Positions 45,954 to 57,254 of a stretch of DNA of 64,000 nt are shown in pieces. This DNA comes from CF-13 sp036782775. GTDB lineage: Bacteria > Chloroflexota > Dormibacteria > CF-121. The notes beneath the pieces were generated by a model, which was not told where the DNA came from, made no database searches, and worked only from the letters and a program-made list of their open reading frames with translations. Location of the stretch: positions 62,001 through 126,000 of the forward strand of contig DAIPYJ010000002.1 in assembly GCA_036782775.1 (NCBI GenBank), given 5' to 3'. The position numbers were made by a program, and so were the translations under genes. The first letter of the stretch is position 1. Each line of letters opens with the position of its first letter.

Positions 45954-46734
45954 TCCGGGCCCATCGCCGGAGGACACCCGCGACCGCCCAGCCGGCGAGA
46001 TGATTGGCAGCCACCCCAACGCGATCCGGGACGAGGGAGATGTAGACCGACTGGCGATTCCGTTCGACGGCGGCCGCGATGCGGCGCGCGACCTTCTCGG
46101 CCGGGACCGGCGGCAGGCGCTGATGCGCGGCCCGGCCACGAATGCCCAACCGGTTCTCGCCAAAACTCGAGCGTGTCGTGCCCGGAAAAACATTCATCAC
46201 GCGAATGCCGCGATGATGCTCCTCCAAGCGAAGGGCGTCGCCAATCGCGGTCAAGGCGAACTTGCTCGCCGAGTAGTAGCCGATCCTCGGGACGACGATC
46301 CTCCCGGCGACCGACGAAATGTTGATCACCATCCCGGAGCGCTGGCTTCGCATCGTCGGGATCACCGCGCGGATGACGGCGGCAGCCGCCAGCACGTTGA
46401 GGCGAAACAGCGCGTCCACATCGGCGGCGTCGGCATCGGCGATGGGAGCGTGCAAGCCGATCCCGGCGTTGTTGACCAGGATGTCGATGCGGCCGAGCGT
46501 CTTAAGCGTCGTCTCCACCAGCGCGGCGACTGCAGCCGATTGCGTCACGTCGGTCGGGACCGGGATGGCGACGCCGCCCTCAGCGCGAATCGAGCTAGCG
46601 AGCTGATCCAGCGCTTCGGCATTGCGCGCGGCGAGTGCCAGCTGGGCACCGCGGTGAGCAAATTCGATGGCGATGGCCCGGCCGATGCCGCTCGAGGCGC
46701 CGGTGACGATAACCCGGGCGTTGTTCAGCCGCAC
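45940..46734 (-). CDS. Short-chain dehydrogenase/reductase (SDR)
   Basis: A 264-residue classical SDR. TGASSGIG (11-18) binds the cofactor, NNAGIG is the stabilising motif, INISSVAG holds the Ser, and YYSASKFAL has the Tyr and Lys. FPGTTRSSFGENRLG near the C-terminus is the substrate loop. Substrate and direction are unknown. It is three bases downstream of the Fpg gene and overlaps the GNAT gene, so the three may be co-transcribed. Confidence 0.9.
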   Translation of the reverse strand: MRLNNARVIVTGASSGIGRAIAIEFAHRGAQLALAARNAEALDQLASSIRAEGGVAIPVPTDVTQSAAVAALVETTLKTLGRIDILVNNAGIGLHAPIADADAADVDALFRLNVLAAAAVIRAVIPTMRSQRSGMVINISSVAGRIVVPRIGYYSASKFALTAIGDALRLEEHHRGIRVMNVFPGTTRSSFGENRLGIRGRAAHQRLPPVPAEKVARRIAAAVERNRQSVYISLVPDRVGVAANHLAGWAVAGVLRRWARSAET

Positions 46735-46737
46735 GGA

Positions 46738-47541
46738 CTAATGCTGACAGCCGCGGCAGAAATCGGTCGCCTCGCCCCTGGCGGTCAGCTCGGAAATCCG
46801 GTGGCCGCAGCGCGGGCATTTTTCCTTTGCCTTGCCATGGACGGCCATGAAGCTTCGGTCCTGCTTGTGCGGCTCGTACTTTGGCTGGGCTTTGATCGAT
46901 TCGACCGCCGATCGCAGCACCGTGCCGGTCGCCGCGTGGAGTCGATTGACGTCCTCGGCCTTGAGCGTCGTCCGCTTGCGCAACGGAAGCAACCCTGCTT
47001 CATGGAGGATCTCGTCGGCGTAGGCATTGCCGACGCCGGCGATGAAAGCCTGGTTGCGCAGCAGGTTCTTGAGCTCCCCCGGATGGCGTCGAATCCGCTG
47101 GGCGAACTCGCCTTCGGTCACGCTCAGAGCGTCGGGGCCCAGCTCCGCCCAGCCGGGGATGGTGGGCAACGCGCCCGGCGCCACCCAGTAGACCCGTCCC
47201 ATCTTGACCGTGTCGAGAAAGCGCAATTCGTCGCCCTGCTCGAGCGTGAGGCGGAAGACGGTGGCGGCCACCACCTTCTCAGCAGATGTCGTCCACTGCA
47301 GCCGGCCGCCGAGCATCGGGTTGATCACGAGGTGCTGACCGTTGATGTCGAAGATCAGGAATTTTCCGCGGCGCCAGGTCTTCTCGAAGGTGCCGCCGGT
47401 CAGCTGGCGGGCGAATTCATCGGGGGGCGTGCGCAAGAGAAAGCTGAGCTTGGGCGAGGTCCAGACCTGGCTGATGCTCCGGCCGTCGATCCGCGGCCCC
47501 AGGTACTCGCGGAGTACCTCGAGCTCTGGGAGTTCGGGCAC
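46738..47541 (-). CDS. mutM: Formamidopyrimidine-DNA glycosylase (Fpg/MutM)
   Basis: A 267-residue base-excision enzyme that starts with GTG. The mature N-terminus PELPELEVL provides Pro and Glu for Schiff-base and lyase chemistry, K60 in WRRGKFLIF is the conserved lysine, and the C-terminal zinc finger uses C242, C245, C262 and C265. It removes 8-oxoguanine and related lesions. It is first in a run with SDR and GNAT genes and diverges from the tandem-HTH TetR across a 94-base regulatory region. Confidence 0.92.
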   Translation of the reverse strand: MPELPELEVLREYLGPRIDGRSISQVWTSPKLSFLLRTPPDEFARQLTGGTFEKTWRRGKFLIFDINGQHLVINPMLGGRLQWTTSAEKVVAATVFRLTLEQGDELRFLDTVKMGRVYWVAPGALPTIPGWAELGPDALSVTEGEFAQRIRRHPGELKNLLRNQAFIAGVGNAYADEILHEAGLLPLRKRTTLKAEDVNRLHAATGTVLRSAVESIKAQPKYEPHKQDRSFMAVHGKAKEKCPRCGHRISELTARGEATDFCRGCQH

Positions 47542-47571
47542 AACGCCATCAGGCTAGCTGAGCCCATTCGA

Positions 47572-47637
47572 ACTGAGGTTGATGGTACTTGACAAGATTA
47601 GACGTCTCGTATAGTCTCGTCGCATATCAACCTCAGT
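47572..47637 (+). promoter_or_regulatory. Promoter and operator repeats before the TetR gene
   Basis: TTGACA (47589-47594) and TATAGT (47610-47615) lie 15 bases apart. GTCTCGT is repeated ten bases apart at 47604-47610 and 47614-47620, overlapping the -10, and AGACGTCT (47600-47607) is a perfect palindrome in the spacer. The whole is flanked by a 12-base inverted repeat, ACTGAGGTTGAT (47572-47583) and ATCAACCTCAGT (47626-47637). This layout fits self-repression. Confidence 0.7.
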
Positions 47638-48388
47638 GGCGCCAAAGGAGCGGATCATGCTGGAGGCTGCGCGGCTGCTGGCGGCGGATGACCAGGTAAC
47701 GGTCGAGGACATCGCCGCAGCAGCGGGAGTGTCCCGCTCGACGTTCTATAGAAGCTTTCATTCGCGAGCGGATCTGCTCGCCGGACTCAATCTCAGGCCC
47801 GAGGCGGACTCGCGAACTCGCATCCTGGAGGCAGCCTCACAACTGCTGCAGCACCAGTCGCTCAGCCAACTGTCTATGGATGAGCTCGCTGTCGAGGCGG
47901 GAGTCTCGCGGGCCAACCTCTACCGGATGTTCCCGGGCAAGGTGGCGCTGTTTCGGGAGATGCTGATGGCCTTCTCTCCCTTTTCGCCGGTCATGCAGCT
48001 GCTCGAGGAACGGGGCGATCAACCCCCGGGTCAGCTGATTCCCGAGCTCGTGGTCACCGCCTACCGAACCGTCGCACCGCGAGCCGGCATCGCGCGCACG
48101 CTGATCGTCGAAGTCACCTCGTTGACCGACGAGACCCGGCAGGCCTTTGGCCAAACGGGCATGCAGGCGATTGGTCGGCTGTCGCTGTATCTCCTGACGC
48201 AGATGCAGGCAGGCCGGCTGCGGCGCATGCATCCGGTGCTCGCCCTCCAGGCGCTCGTCGGCCCGGTCATGATGCATGTGCTCGCCACGCCACTGCTGGG
48301 GCAGGCGATGCCGGAGATTCCCAGCGGCGAGGAGGCCGTCATCCAGCTGGCGCAACACTGGTTGCGGGCGATGCGGCCCGAGCCATGA
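47636..48388 (+). CDS. TetR-like regulator with two tandem HTH domains
   Basis: About 250 residues. Residues 22-41 (TVEDIAAAAGVSRSTFYRSF) and 80-99 (SMDELAVEAGVSRANLYRMF) are both TetR-type helix-turn-helix motifs, 58 residues apart, each preceded by a helix 1 (ERIMLEAARLL and TRILEAASQLL). After them comes one ordinary TetR ligand-binding part. A standard TetR has one N-terminal HTH. The GTG start keeps the first domain whole; an ATG at 47657 has a better ribosome site (AAAGGAG) but trims helix 1. It overlaps the ABC ATPase as ATGA, so it should control that exporter. Confidence 0.82.
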   Translation: MAPKERIMLEAARLLAADDQVTVEDIAAAAGVSRSTFYRSFHSRADLLAGLNLRPEADSRTRILEAASQLLQHQSLSQLSMDELAVEAGVSRANLYRMFPGKVALFREMLMAFSPFSPVMQLLEERGDQPPGQLIPELVVTAYRTVAPRAGIARTLIVEVTSLTDETRQAFGQTGMQAIGRLSLYLLTQMQAGRLRRMHPVLALQALVGPVMMHVLATPLLGQAMPEIPSGEEAVIQLAQHWLRAMRPEP

Positions 48389-49107
48389 CCGTCAGCCCGA
48401 TGACCGAACTCGCCATCGACGTCAAGGACGTCGTCAAGCGATTCGGCGCGGTCGCGGCGCTCGACGGCGTCTCGCTCTCCGTTCGACGGGGCGAGGTCTA
48501 CGGCCTGCTGGGCCCGAACGGGGCCGGCAAGACCACGCTGATCCGCTGCCTGGTGGGCCTGGTTGGTACGAACGCCGGCACCATCACCGTTCTGGGACGA
48601 AAGATGCCGGACCTCGACGTCCTCGGCAAGGTCGGATACATGACCCAGCAGGCGGCGCTCTATCCCGATCTCACCATCGCCGAGAACCTGCGCTTTTTCG
48701 CGGCCATCAACGGCACGCACGACGGCATTCGCGACGCGCTCGAGGTGGTCGGCCTCTGGGAACGCCGTGACTCCGTTGTCAGCAGCCTCAGCGGTGGCAT
48801 GCGCACCCGCTGTTCGCTCGCCTGCGCGCTGGTGCACCGGCCGGACCTGCTTCTGCTCGACGAGCCGACCGTCGGCGTCGATCCGCTGCTGCGGATTCAG
48901 CTTTGGGATCGCTTCCAGCAGATGGCGCGCGAGGGCAAGACGATCCTGGTGTCGAGCCACGTCATGGATGAGGCCGAGCGCTGCGACCGTTTGGGCCTGA
49001 TCCGTTTCGGCCGCCTGCTGGCCGAGGGCACGGTCGAAGAGTTGAAGGCCATGGCGGGAGTCGACCGGCTCGAGGACGCCTTTCTCAAGCTGGCGGAAGC
49101 CGCATGA
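48385..49107 (+). CDS. ABC transporter ATP-binding protein (ABC-2 type exporter)
   Basis: A 240-residue ATPase. GPNGAGKTT is Walker A, LSGGMRTRCSLACAL is the signature (LSGGM rather than LSGGQ, common in this group), LLLLDEPTVGVDP is Walker B and VSSHVMDEAERC the switch. It is in the drug/antibiotic export subgroup (DrrA/NodI-like). It lies between the TetR gene and the permease with ATGA overlaps on both sides, so the three form one transcriptional unit. Confidence 0.92.
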   Translation: MTVSPMTELAIDVKDVVKRFGAVAALDGVSLSVRRGEVYGLLGPNGAGKTTLIRCLVGLVGTNAGTITVLGRKMPDLDVLGKVGYMTQQAALYPDLTIAENLRFFAAINGTHDGIRDALEVVGLWERRDSVVSSLSGGMRTRCSLACALVHRPDLLLLDEPTVGVDPLLRIQLWDRFQQMAREGKTILVSSHVMDEAERCDRLGLIRFGRLLAEGTVEELKAMAGVDRLEDAFLKLAEAA

Positions 49108-50198
49108 GCCGGCGGCGCGTCCTTGCGATCACCGCCCGGCTGCTGGCGCAATTCCGGCACGATCGGCGCACCCTGGCGTTGATGTTCGGCGCGCCGCTGA
49201 TCATCCTCACCCTCCTGGGCTATCTACTTCGAGGCGGCGGTAGCGTGCCGGCGATGGGCATCGTCAACCAGGACAGCGGGCCTCTGGGAGGCATTGTCGT
49301 CACCTCACTCGAACGATCGTCACTCGTGTCGGCGACGCAAATGCCACAGAGCCAGGCTGACCAGAAGCTGCATTCGGGCGATATCGGTGGTTACGTGCTG
49401 CTGCCGTCGAACTTCTCCAGCCAAATGCAGCAAGCGCGAGAGATCAGAATCGAGGTGCGGCTCGAGGGTAGCCAGCCGGGACTCTCCCAATCGATCGTGC
49501 AAGCGGCGACGCAATCGTTTACCGCGCTCGTAGGCCAGGCGGGCGTGCGATTTTCTATCGATCGCAGCTACCTGTATGGCGGAGAAAACTTCGACACGCT
49601 CGACTACTTTGGCGCAGCCTTCATTGGACTGGTCGTCTTCTTCCTGGTCTTCGTCATCACCATCGTGGCCTTCTTGCGCGAGCGCAGCCAGGGAACGCTG
49701 GAGCGCCTGATGGCGAGCCCGCTGCGACGGCCGGAAATCGTGCTCGGCTACATGCTCGGCTTCACGCTGCTGGCGCTGATCCAGGCGATCGAAGTCCTCG
49801 CCTTCTGCTTGCTGGTGCTGCACGTCCACAACTCGGGCAACGTCGCGCTCATCTTTGCCCTCGAGGCGCTGATGGCGATCGTGGCGGTCAACCTGGGCAT
49901 CTTCCTCAGCATGTTCGCCCGGACGGAGTTCGAGGCCGTCCAGTTCATCCCGCTGGTCATCGTGCCCCAGGTGCTCCTGTCGGGCATCATCTTTCCTGTC
50001 AGCACCGAGCCGGGGCCGCTGCAGGTCCTCTCGCGAGTGCTGCCCCTGACCTACGCGGTTGCCGGCATGCGCGACATCATGATCAAAGGGGCCGACCTGA
50101 GCCGGGCTTCGCTGCAGCTCGATTTCGGCGTCGTGCTGGGGTTCGGCATCCTGGTCATCCTGGCCGGCTCGGCAACGCTTCGACGCCGCCTGGCTTAG
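49104..50198 (+). CDS. ABC-2 type permease
   Basis: A 364-residue membrane protein with one N-terminal helix (LMFGAPLIILTLLGYLL), an external domain of about 130 residues, then five C-terminal helices, including the core TLERLMASPLRRPEIVLGYMLGF, the ABC-2 intracellular coupling stretch. This is the usual fold for exporters of drugs, lipids or natural products. The TetR regulator and ATPase upstream suggest a substrate-induced exporter. The substrate is unknown. Confidence 0.9.
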   Translation: MSRRRVLAITARLLAQFRHDRRTLALMFGAPLIILTLLGYLLRGGGSVPAMGIVNQDSGPLGGIVVTSLERSSLVSATQMPQSQADQKLHSGDIGGYVLLPSNFSSQMQQAREIRIEVRLEGSQPGLSQSIVQAATQSFTALVGQAGVRFSIDRSYLYGGENFDTLDYFGAAFIGLVVFFLVFVITIVAFLRERSQGTLERLMASPLRRPEIVLGYMLGFTLLALIQAIEVLAFCLLVLHVHNSGNVALIFALEALMAIVAVNLGIFLSMFARTEFEAVQFIPLVIVPQVLLSGIIFPVSTEPGPLQVLSRVLPLTYAVAGMRDIMIKGADLSRASLQLDFGVVLGFGILVILAGSATLRRRLA

Positions 50199-50263
50199 GG
50201 ACCGCGCCGCGCCGCCTGCTGTTACACCGCTGGTGGGGCTTAAGGTTATAGTCAGAATTAACA

Positions 50264-52516
50264 ATGGAGGTGCGCAATGCCGGGCAAACGCAAGAGCTCG
50301 TCGATCAAAAAGCCGAAGACCTACGAGGCGCTGAAGAAGAAGGGCATGCCGAAGAGCCGGGCAGCCGCGATCAGCAACGCGCAGGCCAAGAAGAAGAAGT
50401 CGAAGAAGAAGAGATAGCGCCTACGCCGTCGAGTGGCAGCGCCCCGATCAGCCCGGCGCCGGTCCACGAGTGGCGCCCCGAGTGGATTCCGGCGTACCTG
50501 TCCAACGGGCTGATCGGTCTGCGTGCGGGCGCGATCCCGCTGGTCGAAGGACTGTGCATCGTCAACGGCCTGGCGGCGGTCGACCCGGTCGAAAAAGGCG
50601 AGGGATTTGCGCGCGGGCCATATCCCATCGCGGGGGACATCGAAGTCGGCAGCCGGAAGCTCAGCCGTGCGCCCGGCTACGCTCGTCTCCTCGAACAGCG
50701 ATACGACTTTTCCTGTGGCGAGCTCGTCAGCCGTTTTGAATTTCGTGGCGAAGAGGCGACGGCCACCGTTGAGGTGCTCACGCTCTGCAGCCGGTCGCTG
50801 CCGTCGGTCGTCTTGCAGGAAGTTCAGGTCGAAGTCGAGGCCCCAGCGCGATTAGCCATCAGCGCCAAGCTCGACCCCACCGGCATTCAGGGCAACTGGC
50901 GGTTGCGCGAGATCTCCACGCCCGGCTCCGACAAGCCGATGGTCGACGGTTCGATGCTCTGGGAGACGCACGGCGCGCTCAGTACCTGCGGTGCCTCGTA
51001 TATCACCCAGTTCGATGGCGGCGAGGGGGTCGAACGCAAGCGTGAAGTGCATGACGAGCTCGCCCCCTTGATCACGACCTACAGCCTCGACGCGCGGCCG
51101 GGCCGGCGGTACGTGCTGCGCCAGTTCAGCAGCCTGGTGGCCAGCCAGATGCATCACGAACCGCATCGCCAGGCGGCTCGCCTGGTCGGGATGGCCGTCA
51201 GGCGCGGCTTTCAGACGCTACGCGAGGAGAACCGCGGCGCCTGGGAAGAAATCTGGAAGAGCCGCATCCGGTTGGTTGGCGCTGACTCGCGCTGGCAAGC
51301 CGCTGCTGATGCCGCCTACTACTACCTGCACGCCTCGTCGCATTCCTCGTCGCTGTGCAGCACGTCGATGTTCGGACTGGCGTATTGGCCCAACTATCAC
51401 TACTACAAAGGCCACGTCATGTGGGATATCGAGACCTTCGCCTTTCCCACGCTGCTGCTCACGGCCCCCAACGCCGCCCACGCTCTGCTGGCATTTCGTG
51501 CCGAGCGGATGAAGGCCGCCGAGGACAATGCGGCCATCTTCGGCTATCGCGGGCTGCAGTTTCCCTGGGCCGCCGGGCCGCGCCATGGCGAGGAAGTCAT
51601 CCGCCTCTCCGCCCCGCAGATCGTCTTCGAGCAGCACGTCGGACTCAGCGTGGCGCATGCCTTCGCCCAGTACGTGCACGCGACCGGGGACGAGGATCTC
51701 CTCCGAGAGCAAGCCTGGCCAATTCTCCAGGGCGTTGCCACCTGGATCATGAGCCGCGCGCGCAAAACCGAGCGGGGTTACGAGATCAAGGAAGTGATCG
51801 GGATCGCCGAGCAGACCGAGCCGGTGAACAACAACGCCTACGTCAACATGGCGGCGGCCCGGGTGCTCGAGGAGGCCGCGGAATTCGGTCGCCGGCTCCA
51901 ACGAGGTGATGCTGCGACCTGGGAGGGCGTCGCCAAACAGCTGTATCTGCCAGTCAATCGCGAGCGTGGCGTGCTCTGCAACCACGATCGCTTCTCGCCC
52001 GATGACGAGGGCGTCGCGGCGTCCACTCCCGAGGCGCTCGCCGGCTTCTTTCCGATGCATTACCGCGTCGACCCGCGCCTGGAGCGAAGCACTATCGAGT
52101 TTTACCTCGGCCGTGCCGACCGATTCGTCGGCACGCCGATGCTATCCGCGCTTCTCGGCGTCTACGCCGCCTGGCTCGGCGACCGCGTCGCGGCTCGCCG
52201 CTGGTTCGAGCAGGGCTTCCTCGACTTTCTCGAGGAGCCGTATATGGAAGTCAACGAGTTCAGTCGGGTAAAGCATCCTGAGAAGCCAAGGGTTGGCCCC
52301 TTCATGGCCAATCTGGGCGGCTTTCTCATGAGTTGCCTTTACGGGCTGACCGGAATGGAGTTGAGTGCCGCCGAACCTACCGAGTGGTTCAACCGTCCGG
52401 TCATCCTTCCAGAGGGCTGGGAAGCGATCGAGGTCGACACGGTCTATATCCGCGGACGGACCGGGCGCCTCGTGGCCGGCCAGGGCGAGCAACGCGCGCG
52501 CCTCGAGTTCGCCTGA
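50264..52516 (+). CDS. GH65-family glycoside hydrolase or phosphorylase
   Basis: Up to 750 residues. The (alpha/alpha)6 core has HYYKGHVMWDIETFAFPTLLL near 383 (a GH65 substrate motif) and EQTEPVNNNAYVNMAA near 515, where the Glu is the likely catalytic acid, as in kojibiose/maltose phosphorylases and protein-glucosylgalactosylhydroxylysine glucosidase. The only in-frame ATG or GTG codons are at 50264-50270, upstream of and overlapping the tiny basic gene, and would add a 50-residue Glu-rich, non-conserved N-terminus. A start at an ATA overlapping that gene's TAG, or another non-standard codon after 50417, is the alternative. Confidence 0.82.
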   Translation: MEVRNAGQTQELVDQKAEDLRGAEEEGHAEEPGSRDQQRAGQEEEVEEEEIAPTPSSGSAPISPAPVHEWRPEWIPAYLSNGLIGLRAGAIPLVEGLCIVNGLAAVDPVEKGEGFARGPYPIAGDIEVGSRKLSRAPGYARLLEQRYDFSCGELVSRFEFRGEEATATVEVLTLCSRSLPSVVLQEVQVEVEAPARLAISAKLDPTGIQGNWRLREISTPGSDKPMVDGSMLWETHGALSTCGASYITQFDGGEGVERKREVHDELAPLITTYSLDARPGRRYVLRQFSSLVASQMHHEPHRQAARLVGMAVRRGFQTLREENRGAWEEIWKSRIRLVGADSRWQAAADAAYYYLHASSHSSSLCSTSMFGLAYWPNYHYYKGHVMWDIETFAFPTLLLTAPNAAHALLAFRAERMKAAEDNAAIFGYRGLQFPWAAGPRHGEEVIRLSAPQIVFEQHVGLSVAHAFAQYVHATGDEDLLREQAWPILQGVATWIMSRARKTERGYEIKEVIGIAEQTEPVNNNAYVNMAAARVLEEAAEFGRRLQRGDAATWEGVAKQLYLPVNRERGVLCNHDRFSPDDEGVAASTPEALAGFFPMHYRVDPRLERSTIEFYLGRADRFVGTPMLSALLGVYAAWLGDRVAARRWFEQGFLDFLEEPYMEVNEFSRVKHPEKPRVGPFMANLGGFLMSCLYGLTGMELSAAEPTEWFNRPVILPEGWEAIEVDTVYIRGRTGRLVAGQGEQRARLEFA
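50277..50417 (+). CDS. Small basic DUF7218-like protein (46 residues)
   Basis: A 46-residue protein with strong ribosome site GGAGGTG six bases before its ATG. The central motif TYEALKKKGMPKSRAAAISNA is the pattern I recall for small DUF7218-type proteins, and the C-terminus is nearly all Lys/Ser. Function is unknown; nucleic-acid binding is a guess from the charge. It is translated in a different frame from the GH65 gene that covers the same DNA. A weak TATAGT at 50247-50252 may be its -10. Confidence 0.75.
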   Translation: MPGKRKSSSIKKPKTYEALKKKGMPKSRAAAISNAQAKKKKSKKKR

Positions 52517-52947
52517 TGCAGCGCAATCGGTCGATCCCGAACGCCACGGTAATTCCTGTGTTGATCTATCCGGATGTTCGTGAGGCGGTAGCCTGGCTAT
52601 CTCGCGCCTTCGGTTTCCACGAACGGCTGCAGATCGGTGAGAATCATCGCTCGCAACTTCAAGTAGGTGATGGCGCCGTGATCATCGGCGACATCCGTGG
52701 GAACCGGCGGCCGCCGCGCTGGAGTGAGGTCACGCATTCCGTCGTCGTGCGCGTCGATGATGCGAGCATGTGCTGCGAGCGCGCTCGGGCGGCGGGCGCA
52801 AAGATTGTCGACCCGCTCACCGATCACGAATATGGCGAGCGGCAGTTCACGGCGGAGGACTTCGCCGGCCATCAATGGACCTTCTCCCAGACATTGCGCG
52901 ACGTCGACCCGGCCGAGTGGGGCGGCGAGCTGAAGCTGTGGACGTAA
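52516..52947 (+). CDS. VOC family (glyoxalase-fold) protein
   Basis: A 143-residue protein. VIPVLIYPDVREAVAWLSRAFGF is the usual VOC start, then AVIIGDIRG, SVVVRVDDASMCCERARAAGAKIVDPL and YGERQFTAEDFAGHQWTFSQ with a metal-site His/Glu pattern. Members include glyoxalase-like, dioxygenase and antibiotic-binding proteins; the role here is unknown. It begins by TGATG overlap with the GH65 stop and is the last gene of that group. Confidence 0.87.
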   Translation: MQRNRSIPNATVIPVLIYPDVREAVAWLSRAFGFHERLQIGENHRSQLQVGDGAVIIGDIRGNRRPPRWSEVTHSVVVRVDDASMCCERARAAGAKIVDPLTDHEYGERQFTAEDFAGHQWTFSQTLRDVDPAEWGGELKLWT

Positions 52948-52950
52948 AAG

Positions 52951-53448
52951 CTAGCGATCGAGCCGAACCGCGCCCCGCCAGATTGCCGCGACCGACTCCC
53001 ACAATAAGGCGACGAGCGCGAGGGCACCGCACCCAGCCATGACCGCTCCCAGAAGCCCAATAGCCCCATTTCCACCATCGGCGAACGGATTCTCGTCTGG
53101 CTGATTGCTCGCAAAATTGAAGAGGATCGACCCGATAGGCACGGAGACGACCTGAGATGCCAAAACAATCCAGGTCCACCTATTAAGTCCTGGCCGCAAT
53201 CTGCGTGCTGCGATCCAGAAGCCGGCTGCGACACCAGACAGCAATGCGGCCAGGGCCAGGCCTGCCGCCGCAAAAGGCAGATACTGCACTCCGGAAACAA
53301 CCACCGCCATCAGCACGAAAAATACAAAGGCCAAGGCGATGGCGGCGCTGCAGCCGAAGCCGAAGCTTTCGATCGTCAAGAGAGCGCCCGCGAGCCGCAC
53401 CCTCCAGTTCGTCGCGTGCGCTGCAGGTCTAGCAGACGTGCCTCCCAC
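52951..53448 (-). CDS. Hypothetical membrane protein
   Basis: A 165-residue protein with four hydrophobic helices (near 18-50, 57-80, 92-110 and 128-155), starting with GTG. The loop between the last two helices is acidic/polar (SNQPDENPFADGGNG). No family recognised. It lies 39 bases downstream of the MmcQ-like gene on the same strand, so it may be the last gene of the SOS-linked operon. Confidence 0.6.
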   Translation of the reverse strand: MGGTSARPAAHATNWRVRLAGALLTIESFGFGCSAAIALAFVFFVLMAVVVSGVQYLPFAAAGLALAALLSGVAAGFWIAARRLRPGLNRWTWIVLASQVVSVPIGSILFNFASNQPDENPFADGGNGAIGLLGAVMAGCGALALVALLWESVAAIWRGAVRLDR

Positions 53449-53487
53449 AAACGGTCAAACGGCGCGTCGGCGCCTTCGTTTCGGGCG

Positions 53488-53844
53488 TTAAGCGTTCCGA
53501 TCGCTGTGCGTCGAAAGCCTAGTGATCAGCGTCTTGGGAGCCACCGCTCGATAGCTCTCGTCGATCCACGCTTTGAGGAGATCGACAGGGGGCTTGCGCC
53601 CTTTTGTCAGATCGATCGTCACCCACCCGGAGCGGCCAAGCCCGTAGGCCATCGGCTTTGCGGAAGGCAAGCCGAGGGCGGCGGCATTCGAGTGGGTGAG
53701 CTTGACGCCGATGCCTCCGTCGCCGAGGAACACGAAGATCTTGTTGCGCACCTTGATGACGCGATCGCCCTCCCAGGGAAAATCTTCGCGGGTCTCGGGG
53801 TAACGGAGGGCGTGGGTCCGCAGCGTCTTGGTCAGCGCGTTCAT
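53488..53844 (-). CDS. MmcQ/YjbR family protein
   Basis: A 118-residue cytoplasmic protein with the conserved start ALRYPETREDFPWEGDRVIKV, then FVFLG, SGWVTIDL and WIDESYRAVAPKTL. The MmcQ/YjbR fold is a small double-wing DNA-binding-like domain; the name comes from a mitomycin C resistance cluster, but most members have no known role. It starts three bases after the dnaE2 stop, so it is probably co-transcribed with the damage-inducible polymerase. Confidence 0.85.
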   Translation of the reverse strand: MNALTKTLRTHALRYPETREDFPWEGDRVIKVRNKIFVFLGDGGIGVKLTHSNAAALGLPSAKPMAYGLGRSGWVTIDLTKGRKPPVDLLKAWIDESYRAVAPKTLITRLSTHSDRNA

Positions 53845-53847
53845 TAC

Positions 53848-56980
<3,133 letters not shown>

Positions 56981-56988
<8 letters not shown>

Positions 56989-57235
56989 ACACGCGCTCGA
57001 CAAACCATTGCGCACTGGCGCGGTCGCAGTAGCACTCGAGCGCCAGGTCGTCGTCGACGAGCAAGCGCCAGTACTCGCGCGAGACCGGGCTTCGCCACCA
57101 ATCGCAGTCGATCCGCCAGCGGTTGAGGATGCGGGTCACTGGTTGCCAACCGGCAGCCGACTCGAGATGCGTGGGCATGCCGTCGGCATCGAGGCGCACA
57201 CGAACCGGTCGTGGCGGTGCGATCAATTCGGTCAT
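56981..57235 (-). CDS. DUF6504-like protein of the imu operon
   Basis: An 84-residue protein: PPRPVRVRLDADGMPTHLESAAGWQPVTRILNRWRIDCDWWRSPVSREYWRLLVD is rich in Trp and Arg. It resembles the short DUF6504-type proteins found between imuB and dnaE2 in actinobacterial operons, where the role is unproved. I take ATG 57235 rather than the open frame to 57367. It is 20 bases from the imuB stop and overlaps the dnaE2 start. Confidence 0.75.
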
Positions 57236-57254
57236 GCCGGCCACCAGCTCGAAC

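Noticed and set aside
50380..50417. Programmed frameshift from the small basic gene into GH65
   Set aside because: The AAG runs lack a standard slippery heptamer followed by a stable structure, and the join would put a Lys-rich domain before a hydrolase with no known parallel. An independent start is simpler.
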